Of a stretch of 64,000 nt of DNA, positions 9,144-17,036 are shown piece by piece; position 1 is the stretch's first letter, and each line of letters begins with the position of its first letter. Below the pieces are notes generated by a model. That model saw only the letters and a list, made by a program, of their open reading frames with translations. It was not told where the DNA came from and did not search any database. The position numbers and the translations under genes are program-made. Origin of the DNA: Shewanella yunxiaonensis (lineage in GTDB: Bacteria; Pseudomonadota; Gammaproteobacteria; Enterobacterales; Shewanellaceae); assembly GCF_018223345.1 (NCBI RefSeq), contig NZ_CP073587.1, forward strand, positions 1,523,001 through 1,587,000, written 5' to 3'.

Positions 9144-11599
9144 TGATGGAATGGACATTAGCTTGGCGCTTATTTAAACGAGAGCTGAAACAGGGCCAAC
9201 TGTTACTGATCATTCTGGCGCTGACGTTGGCGGTGTTATCGGTTACAGGACTTGCGCGTGTCAGCGAAAGATTACAAGTAGCCATCAATGGACAGGCAAG
9301 TAAATTTATTGCTGCGGACCGTATCATCAATTCCCCAGTGCCTGTAGATGAGACAATTTTAAAACAGGCACAAATACTGGGTCTGAAGCTCTCAAGAAAC
9401 CTTCAATTTAATTCTATGGTGTACAGCGGTGATGCTTTTCAATTAGTCACAGTAAGAGCCGTAGATAATGCTTATCCATTAAAAGGTAAAATTGAATTAA
9501 AGAATGGTGCTACAGATACGATGCCAACTAAAGGCACACTCTGGTACGAAAGCCGTTTAGGCGCATTACTTGACCAGCCAAAAACTGTTGAGTTAGGAAA
9601 CAGTCAATTCATTCTAGGGGCGGTTATTAATCGCCTTCCTGATGCGGGATTTAATATTTTTGCTTCTGCGCCATTAGTGCTAATGCGTCTTGATGATGTG
9701 GCTGCTACCGGTGTTATTCAACCGGGCAGCAGGGTAACTTATCTCTATCAGTTTGCCGGAAATTCGCCACAGCTACAGGCGTTCGAAACCTATGCAAAGC
9801 CCTTGTTGAGCAGTTCTCAGCGGTGGGTCGATACGCAGTCGGGTGATTCTCCTATTGCAAGTGCCGTTAAACGCGCTGAGCGCTTTTTATTACTGTCGAG
9901 TTTAATGGGGATTGCATTGGCTTGCGCCGCCATAGGTATTGCCGCTCAACGTTATTGTCAGCGCCATTATGATGTTGTTGCTATGGTGAAAACGTTTGGC
10001 GCCAGTGCCAAGCAGATCCGGATCTTATTCGGGACACATCTTTTGTTAGTAACGGTTGCGGGGGTGGTGTTTGGCCTATTAGGTGGATTGCTATTGGACG
10101 CTACCATCACGCTAGCTCTACCAAGTGATATTGCGGCATATGCGGCACCATTAGGCCGTCCGTTAATGCTGGGCATTGCCACAGGGTTTATCAGCGCGTT
10201 TATGTTCTCAGCATATCCGTTATTGCGATTATTGGATATTCCACCTTTACGAGTGCTGCAGCGGCAGCTAGAAGGTTCCAGCATAGGGATGTGGCTGCAT
10301 CTCTCGTTAAGCTTAATCGCTATGGGGCTATTGGGCTGGTTATATTCCCGTTCATTAGCATTAACATTGACGGTCATCGCTAGTGTTGTCTTATTGGGTC
10401 TAATGCTAGGTCTAATGGGGATGTTGTTGATCCGCATGGGGCAAACTGTTGGCATGAAAACCAGTAATCCGTTTGCATTAGCGTTGGCAGGGTTGCGGCG
10501 GCGGGCTAAACAAAATGCGCTGCAATTGGTGGGCTTTTCCAGTGCCTTAGTGCTATTGCTGACCATTCTCGCACTACGACAAGACTTGCTTAATGAATGG
10601 CAAAAGCAGCTTCCAGAAAATGCGCCAAATTACTTTTTAGTGAATATTGCGCCAGAAGAAGTTAAGCCATTACAACATTTTTTACAGCAACACGAGATTA
10701 ATGCGACCGACATCTACCCGGTTATTCGAGGACGTTTAAATGCGATCAATGGTGAAGAAGTCATTACTCCCGAACAACAGGACCAGGGACAACGTGGTCG
10801 GTTAGGTATTTCCAGAGAACTCAATCTCACTTGGCGTAATGCTGTACCACCGAATAATCAAATTTTGGAAGGGCACTTTAATCAAGCCAAAGATGACGTT
10901 TCCGTTGAGTCCGGAGTGGCCGAGCGGCTCGGGATCGCTCTTGGTGATAGGTTAAGTTTTGTCATAGATAATCAAAATGTCACCGTTAAGGTAGCTAGCA
11001 TACGTTCAGTGCAATGGGAAACGATGCAGCCTAATTTCTTTATGATCTTTACCGAACAGGCTCTATCGCCATTTGCCTACACCTCGATGGCTAGTTTTCA
11101 CCTCAATGATGGCCAGAAAAAAGTTGTGCTAGCGCTTATACGCCAGTTCCCAACGGTTTCGATAATTGATGTCGGGGCGATCATTGCCCAGCTAAAAGGA
11201 ATTATTTCGCAAGTGTCATTGGCACTGACATTAGTGTTGATCTTAGTGGTAATGGCAAGCGCCTTGGTGATGGTGGCACAGACAGAAGCCGGTATGGCAA
11301 CGCGACAACGTGAATTGGCCGTCCTCAGAACGTTTGGCGCGCCAGGTCGCTTACTCAAATGGGCGACAGCCCTAGAGTTTGCATTGTTGGGCTGTATTGC
11401 CGGACTATTGGCCGCAGTAGTGACTGAGTTTTCGATATGGATATTAAAAACTCAGGTATTTGACCTGAGAGTTTATGCACATTGGTTATGGTGGTGGGGG
11501 GCTCCAGCTAGTGGCGCTCTCTTGGTGGCGTTACTGGGACTGTGGCGTTGCCGCAGATTATTGAATAAATCATGTAGCGACTTATTAAGACTCGAATAA
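9143..11599 (+). CDS. ybbP: FtsX-family ABC permease YbbP
   Basis: Inner-membrane permease partner of YbbA, 818 residues (E. coli YbbP 804). It has an N-terminal membrane helix (about 18-40), a large periplasmic domain, then FtsX/MacB-type helices (~250-385), a second four-helix set (~400-480), another periplasmic domain and three terminal helices. Two cytoplasmic coupling segments, MVKTFGASAKQI and LAVLRTFGAPGRL, are the duplicated FtsX motif. Translation is coupled to ybbA (GGAGG before overlapping ATGATG). The cargo is not established; an envelope export or lipid function is likely. Confidence 0.92.
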   Translation: MMEWTLAWRLFKRELKQGQLLLIILALTLAVLSVTGLARVSERLQVAINGQASKFIAADRIINSPVPVDETILKQAQILGLKLSRNLQFNSMVYSGDAFQLVTVRAVDNAYPLKGKIELKNGATDTMPTKGTLWYESRLGALLDQPKTVELGNSQFILGAVINRLPDAGFNIFASAPLVLMRLDDVAATGVIQPGSRVTYLYQFAGNSPQLQAFETYAKPLLSSSQRWVDTQSGDSPIASAVKRAERFLLLSSLMGIALACAAIGIAAQRYCQRHYDVVAMVKTFGASAKQIRILFGTHLLLVTVAGVVFGLLGGLLLDATITLALPSDIAAYAAPLGRPLMLGIATGFISAFMFSAYPLLRLLDIPPLRVLQRQLEGSSIGMWLHLSLSLIAMGLLGWLYSRSLALTLTVIASVVLLGLMLGLMGMLLIRMGQTVGMKTSNPFALALAGLRRRAKQNALQLVGFSSALVLLLTILALRQDLLNEWQKQLPENAPNYFLVNIAPEEVKPLQHFLQQHEINATDIYPVIRGRLNAINGEEVITPEQQDQGQRGRLGISRELNLTWRNAVPPNNQILEGHFNQAKDDVSVESGVAERLGIALGDRLSFVIDNQNVTVKVASIRSVQWETMQPNFFMIFTEQALSPFAYTSMASFHLNDGQKKVVLALIRQFPTVSIIDVGAIIAQLKGIISQVSLALTLVLILVVMASALVMVAQTEAGMATRQRELAVLRTFGAPGRLLKWATALEFALLGCIAGLLAAVVTEFSIWILKTQVFDLRVYAHWLWWWGAPASGALLVALLGLWRCRRLLNKSCSDLLRLE

Positions 11600-11621
11600 A
11601 TATAAGGGAAGTGGGCAATTT

Positions 11622-11658
11622 TTCGCCAGCTGGCAATTGCCATACGGCGAAGTTTTTC
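11622..11658 (+). terminator. Probable terminator after ybbP
   Basis: TTCGCC and GGCGAA pair around an 18-base loop that holds the smaller palindrome GGCAATTGCC, followed by GTTTTTCC. It lies 23 bases after the ybbP stop. Confidence 0.5.
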
Positions 11659-11716
11659 CACCGATATAATAACTAGCCCCTCTTTAAATCTGTGGTGTTT
11701 ATTAATTTTAAGCAAT

Positions 11717-11744
11717 AAAAAGGGGAGCCTTAGCTCCCTTTTTC
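11717..11744. terminator. Bidirectional terminator between ybbP and the repeat-protein operon
   Basis: AAAAAGGGGAGC and GCTCCCTTTTT form a stem around CTTA. It is T-rich on both strands, so it can end the leftward repeat-protein/small-peptide transcript as well as rightward read-through from ybbP. Confidence 0.8.
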
Positions 11745-11760
11745 TTTTTAACCATACTAT

Positions 11761-11877
11761 TTAATTCCACCAACCCTTTGCGGTGACAACTTCTAAGTGC
11801 TGCAACCCTGCAGGCAGTTGTTCTTTTTTGCGTTGAGGCTTGGAAAAACCCAGTACTTTTTTGATTGAGTTGATCAT
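11761..11877 (-). CDS. Small cationic peptide of 38 residues, function unknown
   Basis: A short gene below usual ORF cut-offs. ATG 11877 has GAGGT nine bases upstream, placed just after the stop of the repeat-protein gene (13 bases between the two coding regions), so the pair is almost certainly one transcript. The peptide starts MINSIKKVLGFSKPQRKK, has a LPAGLQHLEVV centre and ends AKGWWN. It is basic in the first half, with no signal peptide and no cysteine. A bidirectional terminator follows 17 bases after the stop. I recognise no family. It might be a regulatory or membrane-active peptide, a modified-peptide precursor, or a partner of the repeat protein; none of these is supported beyond context. 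Confidence 0.65.
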   Translation of the reverse strand: MINSIKKVLGFSKPQRKKEQLPAGLQHLEVVTAKGWWN

Positions 11878-11890
11878 AGTCTTTTACCTC

Positions 11891-12385
11891 TTAGGCTACA
11901 GCTGTTTCAATTGTTTTCAGTTTGATGTATGGAACGCCAGCAACTTCAGTTGGTTTAAGTTTGATGTATGGAACGCCAGCAACTTCAGTTGGTTTAAGTT
12001 TGATGTATGGAACGCCAGCAACTTCGGTTGGTTTAAGTTTGATGTATGGAACGCCAGCAACTTCAGTTGGTTTAAGTTTGATGTATGGAACGCCAGCAAC
12101 TTCAGTTGGTTTAAGTTTGATGTATGGAACGCCAGCAACTTCAGTTGGTTTGAGTTTTATATATGGAACACCAGCAACTTCAATTGGTTTGAGTTTGATG
12201 TACGGAACGCCAGCGACTTCAGTTGGTTTGAGTTTGATGTATGGAACACCAGCAACTTCAGTTGGTTTCAGTTTGATGTAGGGTACCCCTGTAAGTTCCG
12301 CTGTTTCTGCTGACTGAGAGCTAGTGACAGCAAAGGCAGAAACGCTGACAAACGCCAAAGCAGTTAAAAATATTCTTTTCATCAT
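11891..12385 (-). CDS. Secreted protein of ten tandem 13-residue repeats
   Basis: A protein of 164 residues. Residues 1 to about 20 are a Sec signal peptide (MMKRIFLTALAFVSVSAFA). After a short serine-rich linker come ten uninterrupted copies of a 13-residue unit with consensus AGVPYIKLKPTEV, then the tail AVA. Each unit carries an alternating YIKLK strand and two lysines against one glutamate, so the mature protein is basic and probably beta-rich. There are no cysteines. The array is 390 bp of 39-bp DNA repeats. The start (ATGATG, 12385 or 12382) lies two bases after a purine-rich binding site that falls in one arm of a 13-bp inverted repeat. The gene follows the GGDEF-EAL sensor gene on the same strand by 113 bp and precedes the small peptide gene. 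I know no characterised family; a surface fibre, adhesin or matrix protein is a guess. Confidence 0.8.
   Translation of the reverse strand: MMKRIFLTALAFVSVSAFAVTSSQSAETAELTGVPYIKLKPTEVAGVPYIKLKPTEVAGVPYIKLKPIEVAGVPYIKLKPTEVAGVPYIKLKPTEVAGVPYIKLKPTEVAGVPYIKLKPTEVAGVPYIKLKPTEVAGVPYIKLKPTEVAGVPYIKLKTIETAVA
11903..12292 (-). repeat. In-frame 39-bp tandem repeat array, ten copies
   Basis: Ten head-to-tail 39-bp units encode residues 32-161 of the repeat protein. The units nearest the C terminus of the coding sequence (lower coordinates) are nearly identical, while those toward the N terminus carry more silent and a few coding differences (for example one KPIEV). This gradient indicates recent expansion or gene conversion at one end, so the copy number probably differs between strains. 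Confidence 0.95.
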
Positions 12386-12387
12386 CT

Positions 12388-12457
12388 CTTTATCTCTCTT
12401 ATTCAGTAAGTTACTCGGCTAGCGGTCAAGTTTTGACGCTGTACAAGAGAGATAAAG
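12388..12457 (-). promoter_or_regulatory. Perfect 13-bp inverted repeat covering the ribosome binding site of the repeat-protein gene
   Basis: On the plus strand CTTTATCTCTCTT (12388-12400) and AAGAGAGATAAAG (12445-12457) are exact reverse complements with a 44-base loop. In a leftward mRNA the arm next to the start codon is the purine-rich AAGAGAGAUAAAG, two bases before AUGAUG, so folding would hide the ribosome binding site. The loop also contains a small GTCAA/TTGAC inverted repeat. Alternatively the two arms are protein-binding half-sites. Confidence 0.65.
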
Positions 12458-12498
12458 CAGATGTTATGCCAACTTTAATTTGACAGTTAAATCAACAA

Positions 12499-15400
12499 TT
12501 AATTGGTTCCATTTTGTTGATCGGCGGCTTCGATACTATCAAGGCGTAGATATTCAGTAAAATCACTTTCCGAAATCGCTTTGCTGTATATAAATCCTTG
12601 TATTTCCTCACAATTAAGCGCTCGTAGGATATTAAGCTGAGCTGTTTGTTCGACACCCTCACCAACCACTGAAAGCCCCATGTTATGTGCAATTGTGATA
12701 ATTGAGTCGACCATTTTTAAGTCACGATCCGATTTGTCGATATCATCCACAAAGGCTTTGTCAATTTTAAGTGTATGAATTGGAAAGCGTTTTAGATAAG
12801 AAAGCGATGAGTATCCGGTACCGAAGTCGTCTAGAGCCAAGCTGATACCCATTCGAGTCAATTGTTGCATAACTTTTATCGCTTTCTCAGGTTGTTTAAT
12901 TACTGTCCCTTCAGTAATCTCCAATTCCAAATTTGCAGCCGGTAAGCGTGTTAGTCGTAAAATTGACTCTATTCGCGTTTGAAGATCAGGTAATGCAAAT
13001 TGCCGTGACGATAAATTGACGGCCACCCGACCAGAAAATAGATTTTGCTCTCGCCATTTCTGCGCTGCGAAGCATGCTTTCTTAAGTACAAGATCACCTA
13101 TCTCAACAATCAGGCCAGTTTCCTCTGCTAAAGGAATAAACTCTCCTGGTGGGATCATGCCATGTAGTGGGTGATTTAATCTTACTAACGCTTCCATTCC
13201 GGCGAGCTTGCCAGTACGTAAACTAATTTTAGGCTGGAAGTAAACTTCAAATAGATCGTCCTTTAATCCTTCTCGGATCAAGCTTTCGACTTCTAATTGC
13301 CTTAGCGCATTGCGGTTGAGCGATTCGGAATAAAACTGATAGCGGTTACCACCGGCTGATTTTGCATGATACATCGCGATATCGGCTTTTCTAAGCAACG
13401 CTTGCTCATTTTGTTCATCTTCAGGATACAGCACAATTCCAATGCTGACGCCAACGACAAGGCTTTCATCTGCGATAATAAAGGGTTCGTTGAATGCTTC
13501 AATTACGTCATTAGCAATTAATGCGCTGGAGCCAATATCCGGGTTTTTATCTACTAAAATTGCAAATTCATCGCCACCTAATCGATAGAGACTTGTATGT
13601 TTAGGAATAATATTAGCGATTCGTGAGGCAACCAAACAAAGCAATTCATCCCCAACTTGATGGCCAAGTGAGTCATTAATCTTCTTAAAGTTGTCCAAAT
13701 CAAGGATCATTAATGTGTGGTGATGGTCTTTTTTCACCAAGTTTTCGAGTGTCACTTGCAGGTTTGAACGGTTAGGTAATCCAGTGAGCAGATCATTGTT
13801 AGTGAGACGTCGTAATTCCTCTTCTTGTTGTTTTCGATGCGAGATGTCAGAAAATACCCCAACATAATGAGTTAATACCCCTTGCTCATCATAAATCGCG
13901 TCAATGGTCAACTCCATCAGGAATATCGAATTGTCTCCTCGAATAGCTTCAATTTCGGTGTTCCACTGTCCCTGTTGTCTTAAAAGTTGCTTTATTTGTT
14001 TATTATATTCATCCGAATAGCGGCTAAAGTGTATAGTTGTACCGACAGTTTTTTCTCTTGTACTACGAGTAATATCACAGGCGGCTTCGTTAAGCTCTAC
14101 AAATTGAAATTCAGTATCTAAAATAAACACGCCTTCAGAGATATTTTCTATTGCTCTTTCAAAAAGTCTTAACTGTTCTTCAGCTGTTTTAAAACTACTG
14201 ATATTTTTGATGGTTCCGGTCATACGCGTAGCATGATCTTTATCGTCACGCTCAACAATTTTGGCTCTATCGAGGATCCATAACCATTCACCTGTTTTGC
14301 TTCTTACTCGGTAAGTTGCTTCGAAATGATCGGTTTCTCCGTAAAAGTGTTTATTCAGTGCTTCACGTACACGTTCTTGATCCTGAGGATGAATATTACT
14401 TTCTTCACCTTCTTTACCTGAGCGTTGGCCATCTCGCGGAAATTCTAATGCTCCCCAGATATTAGACCGGAAAATTTTACCGGATTCTATATCCCAGTCC
14501 CACATCTCGTCGCCGCTTCCCCACAACGAAAGTTTCAGACGTTCTTCACTTAATGCGATTTGTCTTTGAGTCTCTCTTTTCTTTAGGAATGCTTTTAGTA
14601 ACATAAATAAAATTAGAGATGCTGTAAGAAAGTAAGCTGCTTTGGAATAGATTGAAAGCCACCACGGGGGGGTTACTTCGATATTTAATGAAGTAATATT
14701 ACCTTTTTCAAGAGTTAAAGGATTTGTGGCATAGATGCTAAATACATAATTACCAGGTGATAAATTTGTATATGTTGCTGAATTGATGCCTTTTGATGAT
14801 ATCCAAGTGTCAGATAGACCATCCAGTTTGTAATTATATTCTATATCTTTTTTGTTAATATCTATATTGGGAGAGCTAAAGGTTAATGTGAAAGGGTAAT
14901 CTGTATATTTTAGTTTTATTTTTTTTGTTTTTGATATTGAAGCGGTTAATATCCCATTTCCAACTTTCTCAGGGGCGTTAAATATCATTAGTTCATCGAT
15001 TACTGTTGTGAGTATGGATTCCTTTTGCTTTTTGATGTAATCAAAAATCTGAGGGATGTTAATATAACTAATTCCTTCATTTCCCCCTAAGAGGAATCCG
15101 TTGTTATAGCCAATTATTCCCTGGGTATTATACTCTACTTGTGCGCCATAGTTAGTGTTTAATAATATTGAAGATTTATTTTTGGTGTCTAGTAAAACAA
15201 TTTCTTTTATTGATGATGCTATAAGGAGATCATTTCTTATCATCATAGAGAAGATAGGTTTTTTGTTTAGATCAAATATTTTTTTTATGGTTCCATTGTC
15301 TTCTTTGTTATAAATTCCTGAACGCGTACCAAAGAAAAGTCCAGAATTATTATTTGCCAAGCAAAATATAATATCCTTGTCAAAAATATTTTTAACTAAA

Positions 15401-16785
15401 CCATTTTTTAAAATAAATAGGCCAGCCTGGCTAGCGATATATATATCTTGTTTTTCTGGCAATATGTCAAATATTGGATTTAGTTTATATATTTCTGTTT
15501 TTTCCTCAATTTCTCCATTTGCAATATTTAATTTATATAAAACGCCATATGCTGTTCCTACATAGAGATAATCTGAAAAAACCTTTATCGCAGATATTGG
15601 TTCATTAATTATTATTTTTTTTTGGTTATCATCTATATTTATTTTAATTAATCCACTTTTTTCGCCAATATATAAATAGTTTTTTGTAAAAACAGCGGAC
15701 TTTGCTCCAACATCATCTGCATTGTAGGCAGTGTTGATATTTAAGTTTTTATCATAGACATTAATGAGTTTTGAATTTCCTGCAATTACGATTTTTTCAT
15801 CATTATCTTTTAATGACCAAACTTGACTTGGAGTATTTTTTAACATTTTAACAAGGTTTTTCGATTCTCTAATGTATATAAACCCGTTGCTGACGTTGGA
15901 TATTAAAATTCCGTTAGACAGTTTTTTATATAAAATTAAATTAGATGAAGGAACGTTAGTTAAAGAGCCAATCAAGACTAATGATTGTCCATTATGTACT
16001 TTGTAAAAAGTATTGTCACGAGTTAAATAGACTTCATTTTTATCACTAAAAATGTGGTCAAATTTTTTATCCAATAATTTTTTTATGTGATTATCGCTAA
16101 CGCTGTATAATAAATTGTTTTTTAATATAAAAATATTGTTTTTAGTCCAGGATATACTTGAGACATCGTTTGCAATAATTTCACCATTATAGATTAGTTT
16201 GTTTTCATATGTTGTGATATAAATATCATTGTTATGGAGTATTATATTTTTTATATCGGAATTTTTTACATTTATATCGAGTTTATTTTTTTTATATTCT
16301 TTATCTATTTTGTATTTAGAAGTGTCTGTTATAATTATTATGCTGTTGTAGAATTTATTTATACTTAATATGTTTTCATTTATTCCGAGGCCAGTAAATT
16401 TCTCTGTGTTTTTGTCAAAAAAATATAAGTCTTCATCTGTCGCTATAAATAATTTATCAAAATCACTTGAATATAAAACAGCTTTTATATAGGAACTCTT
16501 TAATCCAGAGTCTTCACTAGCGTAGTATCCCTTGAAGTCCTTACCATCAAAACGATTTAGTCCGTTCAATGTTCCGATCCAGATGTAGCCATCATCATCT
16601 TCTGTAATTGAGGTAACTGTACTTTGTGATAATCCATCAGTAACACCATAACTGTCATAATTAAGCAATACGTCAGCTTGGAATGACATTTCTTCCAAAT
16701 TTTCGTCGGCGCGGCACGTTGCTGTCAGAAACAATGAGATCAGGGTGAATAGACACAGCAACTTTGAAAGTGAATTTTCAGGCAT
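12499..16785 (-). CDS. Two-component-propeller sensor with PAS, GGDEF and EAL domains
   Basis: A large inner-membrane signalling protein (1428 residues) for cyclic di-GMP. Order: signal peptide (1-~28), periplasmic beta-propeller blades typical of two-component-regulator sensors (SITEDDDGYIWIGTLNGLNRFDG), a Y_Y_Y domain (~620-700), one membrane helix (~715-740), a PAS_3 domain (LWGSGDEMWDWDIESG), a second PAS (ISEGVFILDTEF), GGDEF with an intact active site (near residue 1070) and EAL with intact EAL (near 1198). The usual RxxD inhibitory site before GGDEF is absent. ATG 16785 is preferred to ATG 16812 because the signal peptide follows it directly. The propeller half is strikingly AT-rich, unlike the catalytic half. 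It lies just upstream of the repeat-protein gene. The ligand is unknown. Confidence 0.85.
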   Translation of the reverse strand: MPENSLSKLLCLFTLISLFLTATCRADENLEEMSFQADVLLNYDSYGVTDGLSQSTVTSITEDDDGYIWIGTLNGLNRFDGKDFKGYYASEDSGLKSSYIKAVLYSSDFDKLFIATDEDLYFFDKNTEKFTGLGINENILSINKFYNSIIIITDTSKYKIDKEYKKNKLDINVKNSDIKNIILHNNDIYITTYENKLIYNGEIIANDVSSISWTKNNIFILKNNLLYSVSDNHIKKLLDKKFDHIFSDKNEVYLTRDNTFYKVHNGQSLVLIGSLTNVPSSNLILYKKLSNGILISNVSNGFIYIRESKNLVKMLKNTPSQVWSLKDNDEKIVIAGNSKLINVYDKNLNINTAYNADDVGAKSAVFTKNYLYIGEKSGLIKINIDDNQKKIIINEPISAIKVFSDYLYVGTAYGVLYKLNIANGEIEEKTEIYKLNPIFDILPEKQDIYIASQAGLFILKNGLVKNIFDKDIIFCLANNNSGLFFGTRSGIYNKEDNGTIKKIFDLNKKPIFSMMIRNDLLIASSIKEIVLLDTKNKSSILLNTNYGAQVEYNTQGIIGYNNGFLLGGNEGISYINIPQIFDYIKKQKESILTTVIDELMIFNAPEKVGNGILTASISKTKKIKLKYTDYPFTLTFSSPNIDINKKDIEYNYKLDGLSDTWISSKGINSATYTNLSPGNYVFSIYATNPLTLEKGNITSLNIEVTPPWWLSIYSKAAYFLTASLILFMLLKAFLKKRETQRQIALSEERLKLSLWGSGDEMWDWDIESGKIFRSNIWGALEFPRDGQRSGKEGEESNIHPQDQERVREALNKHFYGETDHFEATYRVRSKTGEWLWILDRAKIVERDDKDHATRMTGTIKNISSFKTAEEQLRLFERAIENISEGVFILDTEFQFVELNEAACDITRSTREKTVGTTIHFSRYSDEYNKQIKQLLRQQGQWNTEIEAIRGDNSIFLMELTIDAIYDEQGVLTHYVGVFSDISHRKQQEEELRRLTNNDLLTGLPNRSNLQVTLENLVKKDHHHTLMILDLDNFKKINDSLGHQVGDELLCLVASRIANIIPKHTSLYRLGGDEFAILVDKNPDIGSSALIANDVIEAFNEPFIIADESLVVGVSIGIVLYPEDEQNEQALLRKADIAMYHAKSAGGNRYQFYSESLNRNALRQLEVESLIREGLKDDLFEVYFQPKISLRTGKLAGMEALVRLNHPLHGMIPPGEFIPLAEETGLIVEIGDLVLKKACFAAQKWREQNLFSGRVAVNLSSRQFALPDLQTRIESILRLTRLPAANLELEITEGTVIKQPEKAIKVMQQLTRMGISLALDDFGTGYSSLSYLKRFPIHTLKIDKAFVDDIDKSDRDLKMVDSIITIAHNMGLSVVGEGVEQTAQLNILRALNCEEIQGFIYSKAISESDFTEYLRLDSIEAADQQNGTN

Positions 16786-16815
16786 AATGTAATCTTTTAT
16801 AGTGGATGCCAAGTC

Positions 16816-16837
16816 TCTGAAAGTTAACTCTTTCAGA
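16816..16837. promoter_or_regulatory. 8-bp inverted repeat upstream of the GGDEF-EAL sensor
   Basis: TCTGAAAG and CTTTCAGA pair around TTAACT, 31-52 bases before the chosen start. A related but degenerate copy of GTTAAC-TTTCA follows about 37 bases further upstream. It may be an operator or a leader hairpin. Confidence 0.35.
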
Positions 16838-17036
16838 AAGTAAAGTGTTTGTCAAAGTTTAACTTTTTCATGACACTATTTTGATGCTATCGTCGATACT
16901 AGCATTACTCGCAATACCGCTGATACTAAGCACACTGTTGTTGGATTAATTTTAATCACATTGCTTCAGTTGATGATCTTGTTCATCTAATCAATCACTT
17001 CCATTTCTCATTAACACGCACTAATTAACGTGGTTT

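Noticed and set aside
9967-10566. 199-codon minus-strand ORF inside ybbP
   Set aside because: It lies antisense to a complete FtsX permease gene, with low-complexity Asn/Arg/Pro composition and no binding site.
11840-12313. Plus-strand and other-frame repeat ORFs over the 39-bp array
   Set aside because: A 39-bp repeat keeps several frames open. Only the minus-strand 164-residue frame has a signal peptide, a purine-rich binding site and natural codon use.
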